A stretch of 34,333 nt of DNA from Halobacteriales archaeon QS_8_65_32 (GCA_003022925.1 PXRY01000058.1:1-34333); one strand, 5' to 3'. Positions 1-8,570 are shown, counted from the first letter of the stretch. Made by a program: numbers and translations. The notes: generated from the letters alone by a model not told the origin.

Positions 1-53
1 GCGAACGGGCCTCCGGCCCGTGAGCAGAAGCCGAGCGTGCCGGGGGCTTTTAA
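1..53 (+). repeat. Right end of a dispersed hairpin element, cut by the window edge
   Basis: The first bases hold a hairpin with 7-nt arms and a TCC loop, then a segment ending in CCGGGGGCTT. The same arrangement, nearly base for base, is the right end of the element at 24324-24690 (hairpin at 24608-24624, GGGGGCTTCC at 24645-24654). Here the element stops in TTTTAAATC instead of continuing into the usual AAACGGTC segment, so this end is shortened or diverged. Confidence 0.7.
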
Positions 54-291
54 ATCGTTTAGCATGACTATTTGCCACATTTAAGACTAATCAACACTGC
101 TCGTCGGACCATCGAATCACTTGCGACACGGGCGACCGGCAGGCGACGAACGCTGGCTTTTCCCCGACGGCCACCGTCGCCTGATTCATGCGATCGGACC
201 GACGACCGCGACCCGGCCGTGAGCGATCCGGCGGTAAGCGACCTGCCAGCGAGCGACCCGTTAGCGGATCGTACACGGCGAGGGACCCTGC
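54..291. other. Intergenic region, no gene recognised
   Basis: The first 50 bases are AT-rich for this genome (for example ACATTTAAGAC near 76-87) and could hold a promoter, but no convincing reading frame follows. The rest is GC-rich with short direct repeats of the type GAGCGA/AGCGACC. A weak TATA-like CGTTAGCGG near 259-268 lies about 25 nt ahead of the GTG at 292 and may serve that gene. Confidence 0.4.
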
Positions 292-1869
292 GTGACCGTT
301 CGGGCTCGGGTCCGCGGAATCTATGCTACCGCCCTCACGCGACTGCTCCGCGAGCGAGGGATCGAGGTCGTCCAGCCCTCCGCGGCGATCGCGGCACGCT
401 TCGGATTCGACGCCGCTGCGGACGGGGACGAAGCTGATCCGGAGGGCTACGACGCCGCGGTTTCGACGACCGACGACCGCCTCGGCATCGGCCTGAGCGG
501 CGACGGGGAGGCGGTGGCGACGCTGCGCGAGATTCTCTCGGACCTTGCGATCGATACGTTCGCGTACGCCGACGACACTTCCCGAGAAGCGGTCGTCGAG
601 GGCGTCGTGACCGGCACGCGCGGGGGCGGCGCGCGCGTCGATCTCGGGTCCCGCGGGGGGTACCTATCGGCCCACGCGATCGACGGGGAGGTCGAGGAAG
701 GCGAGTGCTGCCGGGTGCAGGTCGTCGAGCCTGCTCCGCCCTGGCGCGACGAGCGGCCGCGCCTCGATACCGGCGTTCGCCTCGACGGCGGCGGCCTCCT
801 CGAACTCCGCCGCGAGGGCGGTTCGGACGCCGGGACCGATGGGGGCTCGGACCCGGACTCCGATTCGGGTTCAGCGTCGAAATCGTCGCACCCTGACCGG
901 CGGACGACGATCGGGACCGGGGACGTGATCGACCTCCTCCCCACGGATGTTCCTAGTGAGTGGCGCGCCCGGCTCACCGAACGGGGCGACGAGGCCTCCT
1001 TCGACGCGCTCGACGCGGCGCTCGCCGACGTCGCGACCCGGGCGGCGGACCTCGACAGGGCGCTCGCGGCCGACGCGGAGGAGGCGACCGACACGGAGGG
1101 GACGGCTGACACGGAGAGAACGGCCGGACCGGCGACCGACGCTCCTCGCGAGCTGTGGACTGGCCGGGAGACGACCTGGATACGGCTCGGCCGGCGGTCG
1201 CGTTTCGCGCTCGACGAGCATCGGCGAGCGGTGACCGTGACGATGGCCGGCCATCATCGGATCAAGGCGGGGACTGATAGCGCGAGCGCCGCCGTCGACT
1301 TCGCCGAGAGCGCCTGTGGAGCGGCCGTCGAGCCGGCCGACATGGACGACGGCAGCGACGAGGACGACCTCGATTTCCCCCTTGGCGTTACGACGCGCCA
1401 GTTCGGACCCCGGGAGGGCGAGCGGGTCGCGATCGCCCACGGGAAACCCGACGGCCGTGAGATCGTCCTCGGCCGGGGCGAGGTCTCGACGATCGATCCC
1501 GACGGCACGCTCGTGCTCCGCCGGGAGATGAGTTCGAGGGGCGTCTACGACGGCATCGGGACCGACCGACGGGCAGGCGACGTCGCGATCACGCGCTTCA
1601 AAGAGGGCCGGTGGTGGTACCAGACCCGCTATCGAAGCGCCGATGGCGAGCCCCGGGGGACCTACGTCAACGTCTGTGCGCCCGTCGAACTCTTCCCCGA
1701 TGCCGTGCGATACGTCGATCTGTACGTCGACGTGGTGAAGCGGCCCGACGGCACGGTCGAGCGCGTCGACGACGACGAACTCGACGCCGCGGTCGCGGAG
1801 GGCCTCGTGAGCAATCCCCTTACGTCGAAAGCCCGATCGGTCGCCGCGGCCATCGAAGCGGCGCTCTGA
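292..1869 (+). CDS. FAU-1-type ribonuclease / RNA-binding protein (DUF402)
   Basis: The 525-residue protein fits the archaeal FAU-1 (AU-1) family, RNA-binding proteins related to RNase E/G that have been linked to rRNA processing. The N-terminal part (about residues 1-165) has the S1-like/RNase E-like pattern with the motif VEGVVTGTRGGGARVDLGSR. An acidic Gly/Ser/Asp-rich linker follows at about 180-205. The C-terminal third (about 330-525) carries the DUF402 barrel with KEGRWWYQTRY, GTYVNVCAPVELFPD and VRYVDLYVDVVKRPDG, where the aspartates and tyrosines are the conserved surface. The GTG at 292 gives the natural family N-terminus, and a weak TATA-like box about 25 nt upstream suggests a leaderless transcript. 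It converges on the riboflavin synthase gene with 76 nt between stops. The family assignment is strong; exact substrates are known only for a few homologues. Confidence 0.9.
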   Translation: MTVRARVRGIYATALTRLLRERGIEVVQPSAAIAARFGFDAAADGDEADPEGYDAAVSTTDDRLGIGLSGDGEAVATLREILSDLAIDTFAYADDTSREAVVEGVVTGTRGGGARVDLGSRGGYLSAHAIDGEVEEGECCRVQVVEPAPPWRDERPRLDTGVRLDGGGLLELRREGGSDAGTDGGSDPDSDSGSASKSSHPDRRTTIGTGDVIDLLPTDVPSEWRARLTERGDEASFDALDAALADVATRAADLDRALAADAEEATDTEGTADTERTAGPATDAPRELWTGRETTWIRLGRRSRFALDEHRRAVTVTMAGHHRIKAGTDSASAAVDFAESACGAAVEPADMDDGSDEDDLDFPLGVTTRQFGPREGERVAIAHGKPDGREIVLGRGEVSTIDPDGTLVLRREMSSRGVYDGIGTDRRAGDVAITRFKEGRWWYQTRYRSADGEPRGTYVNVCAPVELFPDAVRYVDLYVDVVKRPDGTVERVDDDELDAAVAEGLVSNPLTSKARSVAAAIEAAL

Positions 1870-1945
1870 CGCCGACGTACGCTTGACTTGCGTCCCGTTC
1901 GCTTCGGTCCCGCACTCCGGCTCCCGGCGTAGTGGTTTCTCGCGT

Positions 1946-2593
1946 TCAGGCCGTTTCGGGCGCGTAGCCCTCAATCATCCGCTCGACGTACTTCGCCATT
2001 ACATCGACTTCGAGATGAACGGGGTCGCCGACCGCCTTCGCCCCGAGCGTCGTCTCCTCGTAGGTGGTTGGAATGATCGCGACCGAGAACGTGCTCTCCT
2101 GGTCGCTCTCGTTCTCGTGTCTGCCCTCGCCCCCCTGTCCGGTTTCGCCGCGCTCGGCGACGGTGAGGCTGATCCCGTCGACGGCGATCGAGCCCTTCTC
2201 GACGACGTATTTGTCTACTGACAGGGGCAACGAGAAGGTGAACTCCCAGTCGTCGCCGAGGCGTTCGACATTCAGGACTTCGGCCGTGGCGTCGACGTGG
2301 CCCTGGACGACGTGGCCGTCGAAGCGGCCATTCGCCGGCAGTGCGCGTTCGACGTTGACTTCCTCACCTTCCTCGATCTCCCCGAACGCAGTTCTCGAAA
2401 CCGTCTCACGGGCGAGAAACACGGTAAAGGAGTCCTCGCCGACCTCCTCGACGGTGAGACAGGCCCCGCTGACGCTGATACTCTGCCCGCGTTCGAGATC
2501 CGAAGCGTCGGTCGCGATCCGTAGCCGTCGGCCGCCCTCGGCGTCCTCGACCGCTTCTACCTCGCCCGTCGCCTCGACGATGCCGGTGAACAC
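1946..2593 (-). CDS. ribE: Riboflavin synthase, bacterial (lumazine-binding) type
   Basis: This 215-residue protein would convert two 6,7-dimethyl-8-ribityllumazine molecules to riboflavin and a pyrimidine dione, the last step of riboflavin synthesis. Two homologous lumazine-binding halves are visible. The first opens with the signature FTGIVEATG and contains ISVSGACLTV. The second contains GHVDATAEV and IAVDGISLTV. The GTG at 2593 is chosen because the family begins M-F-T-G-I; an upstream ATG at 2635 would add 14 unrelated residues. The second half has a Gly/Glu-rich insertion (GETGQGGEGRHENESDQES) just before the final strands, where most homologues have a short loop. It is probably a haloarchaeal surface loop. 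Haloarchaea use this bacterial-type enzyme rather than the archaeal RibC type. It is divergent from the next gene, so both may share the control region 2594-2761. Confidence 0.93.
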   Translation of the reverse strand: MFTGIVEATGEVEAVEDAEGGRRLRIATDASDLERGQSISVSGACLTVEEVGEDSFTVFLARETVSRTAFGEIEEGEEVNVERALPANGRFDGHVVQGHVDATAEVLNVERLGDDWEFTFSLPLSVDKYVVEKGSIAVDGISLTVAERGETGQGGEGRHENESDQESTFSVAIIPTTYEETTLGAKAVGDPVHLEVDVMAKYVERMIEGYAPETA

Positions 2594-2733
2594 GTATCGA
2601 CTTCGGCCTGTCGTTTCATGTGCGTTGTGCTTCACGGATCTGGAACGTTCTCGGCGGGGGCAATCGGGACGCGTCGCTCGGGGACGACGCCGATCGGCGG
2701 GGGAACCGGTTCGGACGGGCGCGTGTCGTTGCG

Positions 2734-2741
2734 CTTTTGTC
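2734..2741 (+). promoter_or_regulatory. TATA-like box for the small membrane protein
   Basis: CTTTTGTC lies 21-28 nt upstream of the ATG at 2762. This fits a leaderless archaeal transcript and supports that internal start over the ATG at 2618. Confidence 0.45.
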
Positions 2742-2761
2742 CTCGGTCGCTAACCCCTCTC

Positions 2762-3040
2762 ATGGCCAAGGGGATCCTCGGGACGATCGGCCTCGCGGCG
2801 ACGCTCGTGTTCGCGATTCCCGTCGGTATCCTCGGGCTCCAGTTCCTGCTGCTCGACGGCCAGCCGGTTCTCGGCGCTGCCTTTCTCGTAATCGCCGTGT
2901 TGATGGTCGCCGTCGAGGAATACCTGACCACGCCGACGGACCTCCCCGGGATGGTCTTCGGAAAGACCGTCGACGCAGCCGTCGTCGTGCCGGACGAGAA
3001 CGGCGAGGACGAACACGGGGACAATGACGGGACGAACTGA
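2762..3040 (+). CDS. Small haloarchaeal membrane protein with two transmembrane helices
   Basis: The 92-residue product starts MAKGILGTIGLAATLVFAIP and has two hydrophobic segments, about residues 5-30 and 36-52. A short loop separates them, and a conserved-looking EEYLTTPTDLPG motif follows, then an acidic hydrophilic tail. It matches a short membrane-protein family that I recall as common in haloarchaeal genomes (a domain of unknown function). No catalytic motif is visible. The ATG at 2762 is preferred because the 48 residues coded upstream are low in hydrophobicity and a TATA-like box sits at the right distance. It is divergent from riboflavin synthase, with no evidence of a functional link. 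Confidence 0.8.
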   Translation: MAKGILGTIGLAATLVFAIPVGILGLQFLLLDGQPVLGAAFLVIAVLMVAVEEYLTTPTDLPGMVFGKTVDAAVVVPDENGEDEHGDNDGTN

Positions 3041-3231
3041 GTCCGTTCGGAGTCTTCGAACGCTCCGGGATGGTCCCGCAGTGTAACGACGATCGTTCGA
3101 CCGATCAGCTTCGGGTTCCGGGGATTCGTGGCAGCAAGCCGGGCGTTCATACGGTTTCGGAGCCGACAGGTACTCGCGAGAGAGTACCGAGAAGCCCGAA
3201 AAGCGACCGCGTTACACTCTATTCCACCGAC

Positions 3232-3666
3232 ATGCCAATGACATCCGATATCCGACACCTCACCGAGTTCGAGGACGACGACGCACTCGCCCAGCTCCAA
3301 GACCGCACGCCCGACGATCGGGTCGACTTCGACCTCTTTTATAACGCCCAGCGCGTTCAGCCGTGGTCGGAGGGCTCGAACGAGATTTCCAGGTTATACT
3401 TCGCCGACGAGCGCCTCGACGGCTGTTATATACCGATAAATTTCGCCGAGCGACTGAGCGAGGACATGCGCTCGACACCGCTCGGCGACCCGACCTCGAA
3501 CGACGCCGACGAGGTGTCCTAGAACGAGTTCGCCGACGAGTGCCGGCTCGACGACGACATCGAGATCGACGGCCACGAGTTCGACCTGCTGTGGTACGCG
3601 AGCGCCGACGGGGACAGTGAGGAGGTAGTCATCGCCGCAGCGGATTTCGGTGACGCTTCGAACTAG
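3232..3666 (+). pseudogene. Small acidic haloarchaeal protein interrupted by an in-frame TAG
   Basis: From ATG 3232 (or 3238) the frame codes an acidic protein for 96 codons, stops at TAG 3520-3522, and stays open for another 47 codons to TAG 3664-3666. The downstream part has the same haloarchaeal character as the upstream part, including DDDIEIDGHEFDLLWYA and VVIAAADFG, which look like real beta strands. The whole unit would be 145 codons. The upstream half contains DFDLFYNAQRVQPWSEGS and a less GC-rich stretch near 3395-3445. I do not recognise the family and see no membrane segment or catalytic motif. A point mutation to TAG, a sequencing error, or much less likely readthrough would explain it. 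The protein could also really end at 3522 with a relic behind it. Confidence 0.55.
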
Positions 3667-3708
3667 CGTCCTAATAGTTCCGGAAGCGACGACATTGTTT
3701 GGGAAAAA

Positions 3709-3840
3709 GTCGCTTCTATTTAGAAAGCTGGTCGTTCGGAACACTCAGAGTACGTCTCAGCGGCGGTAGCAGAGGACGTTCGTTTCTGTGTTAAAAAAGT
3801 CGCCTGGAAAAAGGATTTTCTAAATAAAGCTGAAAGCGAC
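3709..3840. repeat. AT-rich island bounded by an imperfect inverted repeat
   Basis: GTCGCTTCTATTTAGAAAG at 3709-3727 is matched in reverse complement by TTTTCTAAATAAAGCTGAAAGCGAC at 3816-3840, with a 5-nt insertion in the right arm. AAAAAGTCGC also occurs as a direct repeat at 3704-3713 and near 3793-3802. No reading frame is convincing inside. It could be a small non-autonomous element, a strong terminator between the gene at 3232 and the helicase, or chance in an AT-rich patch. Confidence 0.4.
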
Positions 3841-3862
3841 ACACCGCTTTCGAGCCGAAAAC

Positions 3863-3904
3863 CGAAGGTCGAGAACTGAGAACCGAGCGCTGAAGGCCGA
3901 GCTC
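3863..3904 (+). repeat. Degenerate tandem 7-nt repeat, six units
   Basis: Six consecutive heptamers fit YGARNNY: CGAAGGT, CGAGAAC, TGAGAAC, CGAGCGC, TGAAGGC and CGAGCTC. They lie just beyond the 3' end of the helicase gene. The same repeat is found on the other strand at 16981-17029. Confidence 0.65.
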
Positions 3905-3948
3905 TTAGGCATTGAAAATCGGTCGCCAACTGCCGATTCGACCGCCGG

Positions 3949-5787
3949 TCAGTCGGCGGGCATCGGGGCTTCGGCTTCGGCCAACATCTCCTCGATCGAC
4001 ATCTCGCGGGGTTCGTTGTATAGCAACACGTCGATCGGCAGCGTCGGCGCACCGCCCACCAAGTTCTCCAAGAGGACGAGACGTTCGCGCGCCCGGCTCA
4101 TCCCGACGTAAAAGACCCGGCGTTCGTTGTCGGTGAGTACCGGTACCGGGTCGGTCGTCTTCGTGAACTCGGTGACGCCTAGGACGGCGGTCGGGTCGGG
4201 CACCGAGGCGGCCATCTGCTCGACGACTTTCTCAGTGAGGTCCGTCGAGACGTAGACGTGGTCGGCTTCGCGACCCTTCGCGGAGTGAATCGTCCCGAAC
4301 CGGATGCGGGTGGGCTCTACGTCCCGGTACTCGCCCCGGACGTACGCCCGGATGGATTTCTCTTGGAAGTTCGTCACCTTCCGGAGCATCTCGGCGGCAG
4401 CGGCCGGTTCGGGGACAAAGGGCGCGAGGTCGGTTACCGTGTCGGGATCGACCTCGAAGTCGCTGTACTCCTCGACGCCTGCCTCCTCTTGGGCGGCGTC
4501 GATAGCGTCGTACAGTTCGTCGCGGTCGTTCGTCCCGAAGGCCGCACCCGCTAACATGTCCGCGAGCCGACGGGCCTGCAGCCCCGAGATCGGATTACCC
4601 GCGTTGATGCGCTCGATGGCTTCGACGTACTGCTGGAGGCGATCGGTCCACATCCGCTGGTCGGTTAGTAGTTGGAAGGGGATCCCCTGATCGACGAACT
4701 CGTCGATGAAGCGCAGCATCTGGTAGCGCGCCCGGAAGAGCACCATGATCGTGCCGTCGTCCGCCTCGACCGTCGTGCGGACGTCCCGCAACAGGTCGAG
4801 CATCGAGGGGTTGGGGATCGCCTCAACGACGCCGCCCTCGGTTCGGGGTTCTAAATCCTTTTCCTGGCGCTGTGAGATGTGACGGATCTCCCGATTCACC
4901 ACGTTCAGCACCCGAGAGGGAAGTCGGTAGGAGTTCGGCAGGACGACGTCCTCGGTGACTTTCGCGTCGAGCAAGAGCCCCGGATCGGCACCCTGCCAGG
5001 CGTAGACTACCTGGTCGTCGTCGCCGGCGATGAGCCCCCGCTCCATGTACGGTTTCCACTCGTCGTAGACCGCGTACTGCAAGGTGGTAATGTCCTGAAA
5101 CTCGTCGATCACGAGGTAATCGACGCTGGGGACGAGCGAGCGCTGCTGGACGCGTTCCAACATATCGGCGAAGCCGACCAGGCTCTCCTTGCCCTTGTGG
5201 GCGCGCCACGCCCGGATGGCTTCGGGCACGTCGATGCGGTCGTCGGCCGAGGGCCACGTCGGAGTGTACTTGTTGCCCTGCTGGGCCTCGGGGTCGATCT
5301 CGGGGGGGAGGCGAATCTCCTCGGCGTTCCACTGGTAGGGGACGTCGTACCAGTCGGCGACCTCCCTTTTAGTTCGCTGGAGCCACTGGCTCGTTGCGAT
5401 GACCTTGTTGCCGATCGTCGTCGAACGCGCGCGCCGGTGTCGGGAGCTCTCGTACTCGTCCTCGAACTCGATACCGTAGTCCTCACAGAACTCTTTCTTG
5501 TCCTTCTCGCCGACGACGTCCCCGCGCGAGAGGTCGAGCAGCTCGTAGGCTTTCGCGTGCATCGTCGCGACGTTGCCCCGGAGCGACCGCGGGCTCACCT
5601 CCAGGCGTTCGGCGAGGCGTTCTCTGACCTCGCTCGCCGCCGCGCGAGTGTACGAAACCACCAGTACGTCGTCGATCGCGACGTCCTCGCGTTCGATGAT
5701 CTCGTCGACGCGATCGAGCAACGCCGTCGTCTTCCCGCTGCCTGGCCCCCCGAACAGCCGGGTAACGGGTGTGTCGTCGTCGGTCAT
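3949..5787 (-). CDS. UvrD/Rep-family superfamily 1 DNA helicase
   Basis: The 612-residue protein carries the ordered SF1A helicase motifs: Walker A GGPGSGKT at about residues 13-20, a Q-motif-like start before it, motif Ia SYTRAAASEVRERL, Walker B VIDEFQD, motif III GDDDQVVYAWQGADP, motif IV SYRLPSRVL, motif V TIHSAKGREADHVYV and motif VI YVGMSRARERLVLL. It should be an ATP-driven 3'-5' translocase in repair or replication restart. At about 610 residues it is short for UvrD but normal for haloarchaeal homologues. The ATG at 5787 is chosen because it begins MTDDDTPVTRLFGG directly before Walker A; the 88 residues coded upstream are Arg-rich and unlike a protein. It stands alone, with the heptamer repeat and AT-rich island beyond its 3' end. 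Confidence 0.93.
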   Translation of the reverse strand: MTDDDTPVTRLFGGPGSGKTTALLDRVDEIIEREDVAIDDVLVVSYTRAAASEVRERLAERLEVSPRSLRGNVATMHAKAYELLDLSRGDVVGEKDKKEFCEDYGIEFEDEYESSRHRRARSTTIGNKVIATSQWLQRTKREVADWYDVPYQWNAEEIRLPPEIDPEAQQGNKYTPTWPSADDRIDVPEAIRAWRAHKGKESLVGFADMLERVQQRSLVPSVDYLVIDEFQDITTLQYAVYDEWKPYMERGLIAGDDDQVVYAWQGADPGLLLDAKVTEDVVLPNSYRLPSRVLNVVNREIRHISQRQEKDLEPRTEGGVVEAIPNPSMLDLLRDVRTTVEADDGTIMVLFRARYQMLRFIDEFVDQGIPFQLLTDQRMWTDRLQQYVEAIERINAGNPISGLQARRLADMLAGAAFGTNDRDELYDAIDAAQEEAGVEEYSDFEVDPDTVTDLAPFVPEPAAAAEMLRKVTNFQEKSIRAYVRGEYRDVEPTRIRFGTIHSAKGREADHVYVSTDLTEKVVEQMAASVPDPTAVLGVTEFTKTTDPVPVLTDNERRVFYVGMSRARERLVLLENLVGGAPTLPIDVLLYNEPREMSIEEMLAEAEAPMPAD

Positions 5788-6072
5788 GGAAAGCGGGACG
5801 GACCGACCGACTATAAACAGCGCGCTCGACGCCCGATCGCCCTTCGCGGGCATGTCCGGTACGTTCGGAGCCGTTTGCCCTCGATCGCGACCACACGTCG
5901 AGTCCAGAAGGGTCGTCGTTGACGCCGCTGCTCGAAGCCGAAAACAGAAGAACAAGTCGGCACGCCGAGAGCGCCCTGTCGAGTGCCGGCGTCGACGTGA
6001 GCGCGGATGGTGGCGGTCGGCGTCAGCGTGAGTGGCGGCGGTCGGCGTCAAGGTTCGTCCGACGTCGGGGCG

Positions 6073-7128
6073 TCAGTCGAGTGAGACCGCTTCGGGCTGG
6101 TCGTACTTCTCGACGTAGTACGACATCGCCTCCTCTAAAGTCTCGCGGAGGTCGTATTGGGGTTCCCAGCCGGCGTCGGTGAGCTTCGTGACGTCGGGGA
6201 TGCGGCGCTCGCAGTCCTCGTAGCCCTCGCCGTAGAACTCCGCGCCCGAGACCGTCTTGATCGGCGGGACGCTTCCGTTCCCGCTCTGGGCCTCGTAGAC
6301 GTCACGCATCAGGTAGGCGAGGTCGTGGATCGTCGTCTCGTTGCCCGGCGTGCCGACGTTGACGACCTCGCGGTTGTACCGTTCCTCGCCGTCGATGACG
6401 TAGACCATCGCCTCGACGGCGTCGGAGATGTGAGTAAAGGATCTGCGGTTCTCGCCGCCGTCAACGAGGTACATCGGGTGGTCGTACAAGAGTGCCGACA
6501 TGAAACTCGCAAATACGCGTGGGGTTCCGGCGTCGGGTTCCCTGATGAGGTAATCCATCTCCCGACCGATGAAGTTGAACGGGCGGATAACCGTCCAGTC
6601 CAGATCGTTCTCGATCCCGTGGGCGTGGACCATTCGTTCTAACAGTTGCTTTGCGGTGGCGTAGATCCAGCGATGGTTCTCGACGGGGCCCATAGTCAAG
6701 TCCGAGGAATCCTCGCTGAAGACCAGGTCCTCGCCGGTACGGCCGCCGGTCTTGCCGTAGACCTCCGAGGTCGAGAACTGAATCAGCCGAGTATCGGTCG
6801 CCACGCAGTCCTCGACGAGCCGGAGGTTCTGGTCGTAGTTGAGGTGGACGACCTCCAAGGGCATGTCGACGTACTGTTTAGGGTTCGCATAGGCGATGAG
6901 GTCGATCACGACATCGGCCGCTTCGATGATCGTCCACACTGTCCCGTCGTCGCCGTCCCGGATGTCGAGTTCGTAGAAATCGACCCGATCGTCCGAACGG
7001 ACATCCGCGATCTTTTCGTCGTCGATATCGACGATCGTGAGGTGGTAGTCCTCTCGGAGGAGACGTCGCGCGAGGTGCGATCCGATGAACCCGGCACCAC
7101 CGAACAGGGCGATGTTCGTATGTATCAC
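6073..7128 (-). CDS. NAD-dependent epimerase/dehydratase (extended SDR), UDP-glucuronate decarboxylase/ArnA-like
   Basis: This 351-residue extended short-chain dehydrogenase has the NAD-binding GGAGFIGSHL at about residues 10-19, the acidic ribose-binding position in VDIDDEK, the active-site Ser/Thr segment STSEVYG, and the catalytic Tyr-X3-Lys as YATAK at 156-160. RPFNFIGREMDYL and the late SFTHISDAVEAM fit sugar-nucleotide enzymes acting on UDP-glucuronate or similar substrates. The specific reaction is inference. The GTG at 7128 is chosen because a TATA-like CTTATTAC sits 25-32 nt upstream and the fold begins eight residues later; the earlier ATG at 7302 adds an unrelated stretch. It is divergent from a GT61-like glycosyltransferase, which suggests a shared role in surface polysaccharide or glycoprotein sugars. 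Confidence 0.88.
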   Translation of the reverse strand: MIHTNIALFGGAGFIGSHLARRLLREDYHLTIVDIDDEKIADVRSDDRVDFYELDIRDGDDGTVWTIIEAADVVIDLIAYANPKQYVDMPLEVVHLNYDQNLRLVEDCVATDTRLIQFSTSEVYGKTGGRTGEDLVFSEDSSDLTMGPVENHRWIYATAKQLLERMVHAHGIENDLDWTVIRPFNFIGREMDYLIREPDAGTPRVFASFMSALLYDHPMYLVDGGENRRSFTHISDAVEAMVYVIDGEERYNREVVNVGTPGNETTIHDLAYLMRDVYEAQSGNGSVPPIKTVSGAEFYGEGYEDCERRIPDVTKLTDAGWEPQYDLRETLEEAMSYYVEKYDQPEAVSLD

Positions 7129-7152
7129 TATACTGGATACTACGGTTAGAAC

Positions 7153-7160
7153 GTAATAAG
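7153..7160 (-). promoter_or_regulatory. TATA box of the epimerase gene
   Basis: On the minus strand this reads CTTATTAC, 25-32 nt ahead of the GTG at 7128. That is the spacing expected for a leaderless transcript, and it supports this start. Confidence 0.55.
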
Positions 7161-7330
7161 CTTGCCCTTCGTTACCGGCGACGAACAGGACCGAAATCGG
7201 ACCGGATCGACGCCGATCGAAACGCCCTATTACCCGACCGCAGGCGGCGTATACCTCTTCGGGTCCGCCCCTGCTTCGGTCCCTGAAAGCCGGCATCGAC
7301 ACCGGCGCGGGCGGAGTTAGGAGGGACCGA

Positions 7331-7338
7331 CTTATGTG
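7331..7338 (+). promoter_or_regulatory. TATA box of the glycosyltransferase gene
   Basis: CTTATGTG lies 24-31 nt upstream of the ATG at 7362, which fits a leaderless transcript. Confidence 0.5.
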
Positions 7339-7361
7339 GGTCGTGCCGTTCGACTCGCAAC

Positions 7362-8570
7362 ATGGATCGGGACCCGATCGATCGGCTCACATCGACCGCG
7401 AGGCGAGTGACTCACGACAGGGTACGGGCGGTGTACCACGCGCTCGCGGATGGGCTCGAGACCTATCTCTCGCCGCTGATCCTCGATCGCGGGGGGCTCC
7501 AGGAGGTTTGTCGGCGAAACGGGACGCTTCGTTACTACGGAACGAGCGAGGCGGTGACGCTCGGCGTTCCCGACGCGCCCGACGAGCCGACCACACGAAT
7601 TCTCGACCGCGACGGCGAGCATCTCATCCCCGCGCCGTTCGTCGGCGAGTTACCCGGCGTCACGCTCGTCGGGCGATACCCGATGCCGATTTACGGCCGA
7701 CGGTTGGTGCTCGAAGCGATCGGCCGGCCCGACGTCGCGTTACTCAACCTGTACTACGCGATCGCCGAGGGCGGCCCCCTCCGGAAAACGGACGACCGCC
7801 GGACGCTCGACTGTGCGGTCCTGTTGCACAACTGCTGGGATCAGGGCTACTTCCACTGGACGACCGAGGGGCTCACCCGACTGGAGGGCGTCGAACAGTA
7901 CTCCGAACGCACCGGCCGGCGGCCGACGCTCGTGCTCGGGCCCGATCCCCCGAGCTTTCAGGTCGAGTCGCTTCGACTGCTCGGCTACGATGAGTCGGAC
8001 TGGATCGAGTGGGACGGGCGGGCAACGACCGTCGAGCGGTTCGTCGTGCCGTCGATGCGCCGCGGCACGCGGGGCTCCGAAGCCGGTCTGGTCGCTCATC
8101 GCTGGCTCCGCGATCGCCTCCGAAGCGCCGTCGCCGAGCGCGTCGATAGCGACCGCTTCGCCTCGCGCGTCTACGTCTCGCGCGCGGACGCCGATCGGCG
8201 GCGGGTCACGAACGAAGCCGACGTGATGGACGTCCTTGCGGAATACGGCTTCGAGGCCTACCGGCTCGGGGAGATGAGTTTCGTCGAGAACGTTGCGCTG
8301 TTCGCCGGAGCCGACGTCGTCGTTGCCCCCCACGGCGCGGGGCTCACCAATCTGTTATACGCCGAAGACGCGAGCGTCGTCGAACTCTTCCGGCAGAATA
8401 ACACCCCCACGTACTTCGTGTTGGCCCGGCAGTTCGGCCATCGCCACCGGTACGTCGAGTGCCGGGCGCGCGGCGTCGACCTGTGGGTCGATCCGGCTGA
8501 ATTGGAGACCGCCGTCGTCGAGGAACTCGACGCTGCCGGACTGGACTACGAGAGCGCCAATCGACGGTAA
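7362..8570 (+). CDS. Glycosyltransferase family 61 (DUF563)-like protein
   Basis: The 402-residue protein resembles GT61/DUF563 glycosyltransferases. The C-terminal half has the characteristic SRADADRRRVTNE segment followed by GFEAYRLGEMSFVENVALFAGADVV (described in two parts here) and the hallmark APHGAGLTNLLY at about residues 321-332. VELF and the late Tyr/His residues complete the pattern. The middle has NCWDQGYFHWTTEGLTRL, where FHW and the following helix are typical. No signal peptide or membrane helix is obvious, so it should act on the cytoplasmic face. Donor and acceptor cannot be read from the sequence. The ATG at 7362 follows a TATA box at leaderless spacing. The divergent neighbour is a sugar-nucleotide epimerase and the downstream convergent gene is a sugar kinase. 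Confidence 0.85.
   Translation: MDRDPIDRLTSTARRVTHDRVRAVYHALADGLETYLSPLILDRGGLQEVCRRNGTLRYYGTSEAVTLGVPDAPDEPTTRILDRDGEHLIPAPFVGELPGVTLVGRYPMPIYGRRLVLEAIGRPDVALLNLYYAIAEGGPLRKTDDRRTLDCAVLLHNCWDQGYFHWTTEGLTRLEGVEQYSERTGRRPTLVLGPDPPSFQVESLRLLGYDESDWIEWDGRATTVERFVVPSMRRGTRGSEAGLVAHRWLRDRLRSAVAERVDSDRFASRVYVSRADADRRRVTNEADVMDVLAEYGFEAYRLGEMSFVENVALFAGADVVVAPHGAGLTNLLYAEDASVVELFRQNNTPTYFVLARQFGHRHRYVECRARGVDLWVDPAELETAVVEELDAAGLDYESANRR

Noticed and set aside
1946-2635. Longer riboflavin synthase from ATG 2635
   Set aside because: The family starts at FTGIVE, directly after GTG 2593. The 14 extra residues have no counterpart.
3520-3522. Pyrrolysine or selenocysteine decoding
   Set aside because: No pyl genes or SECIS-like structure are in the window, and pyrrolysine is not known as a feature of haloarchaea. 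Mutation or error is simpler.
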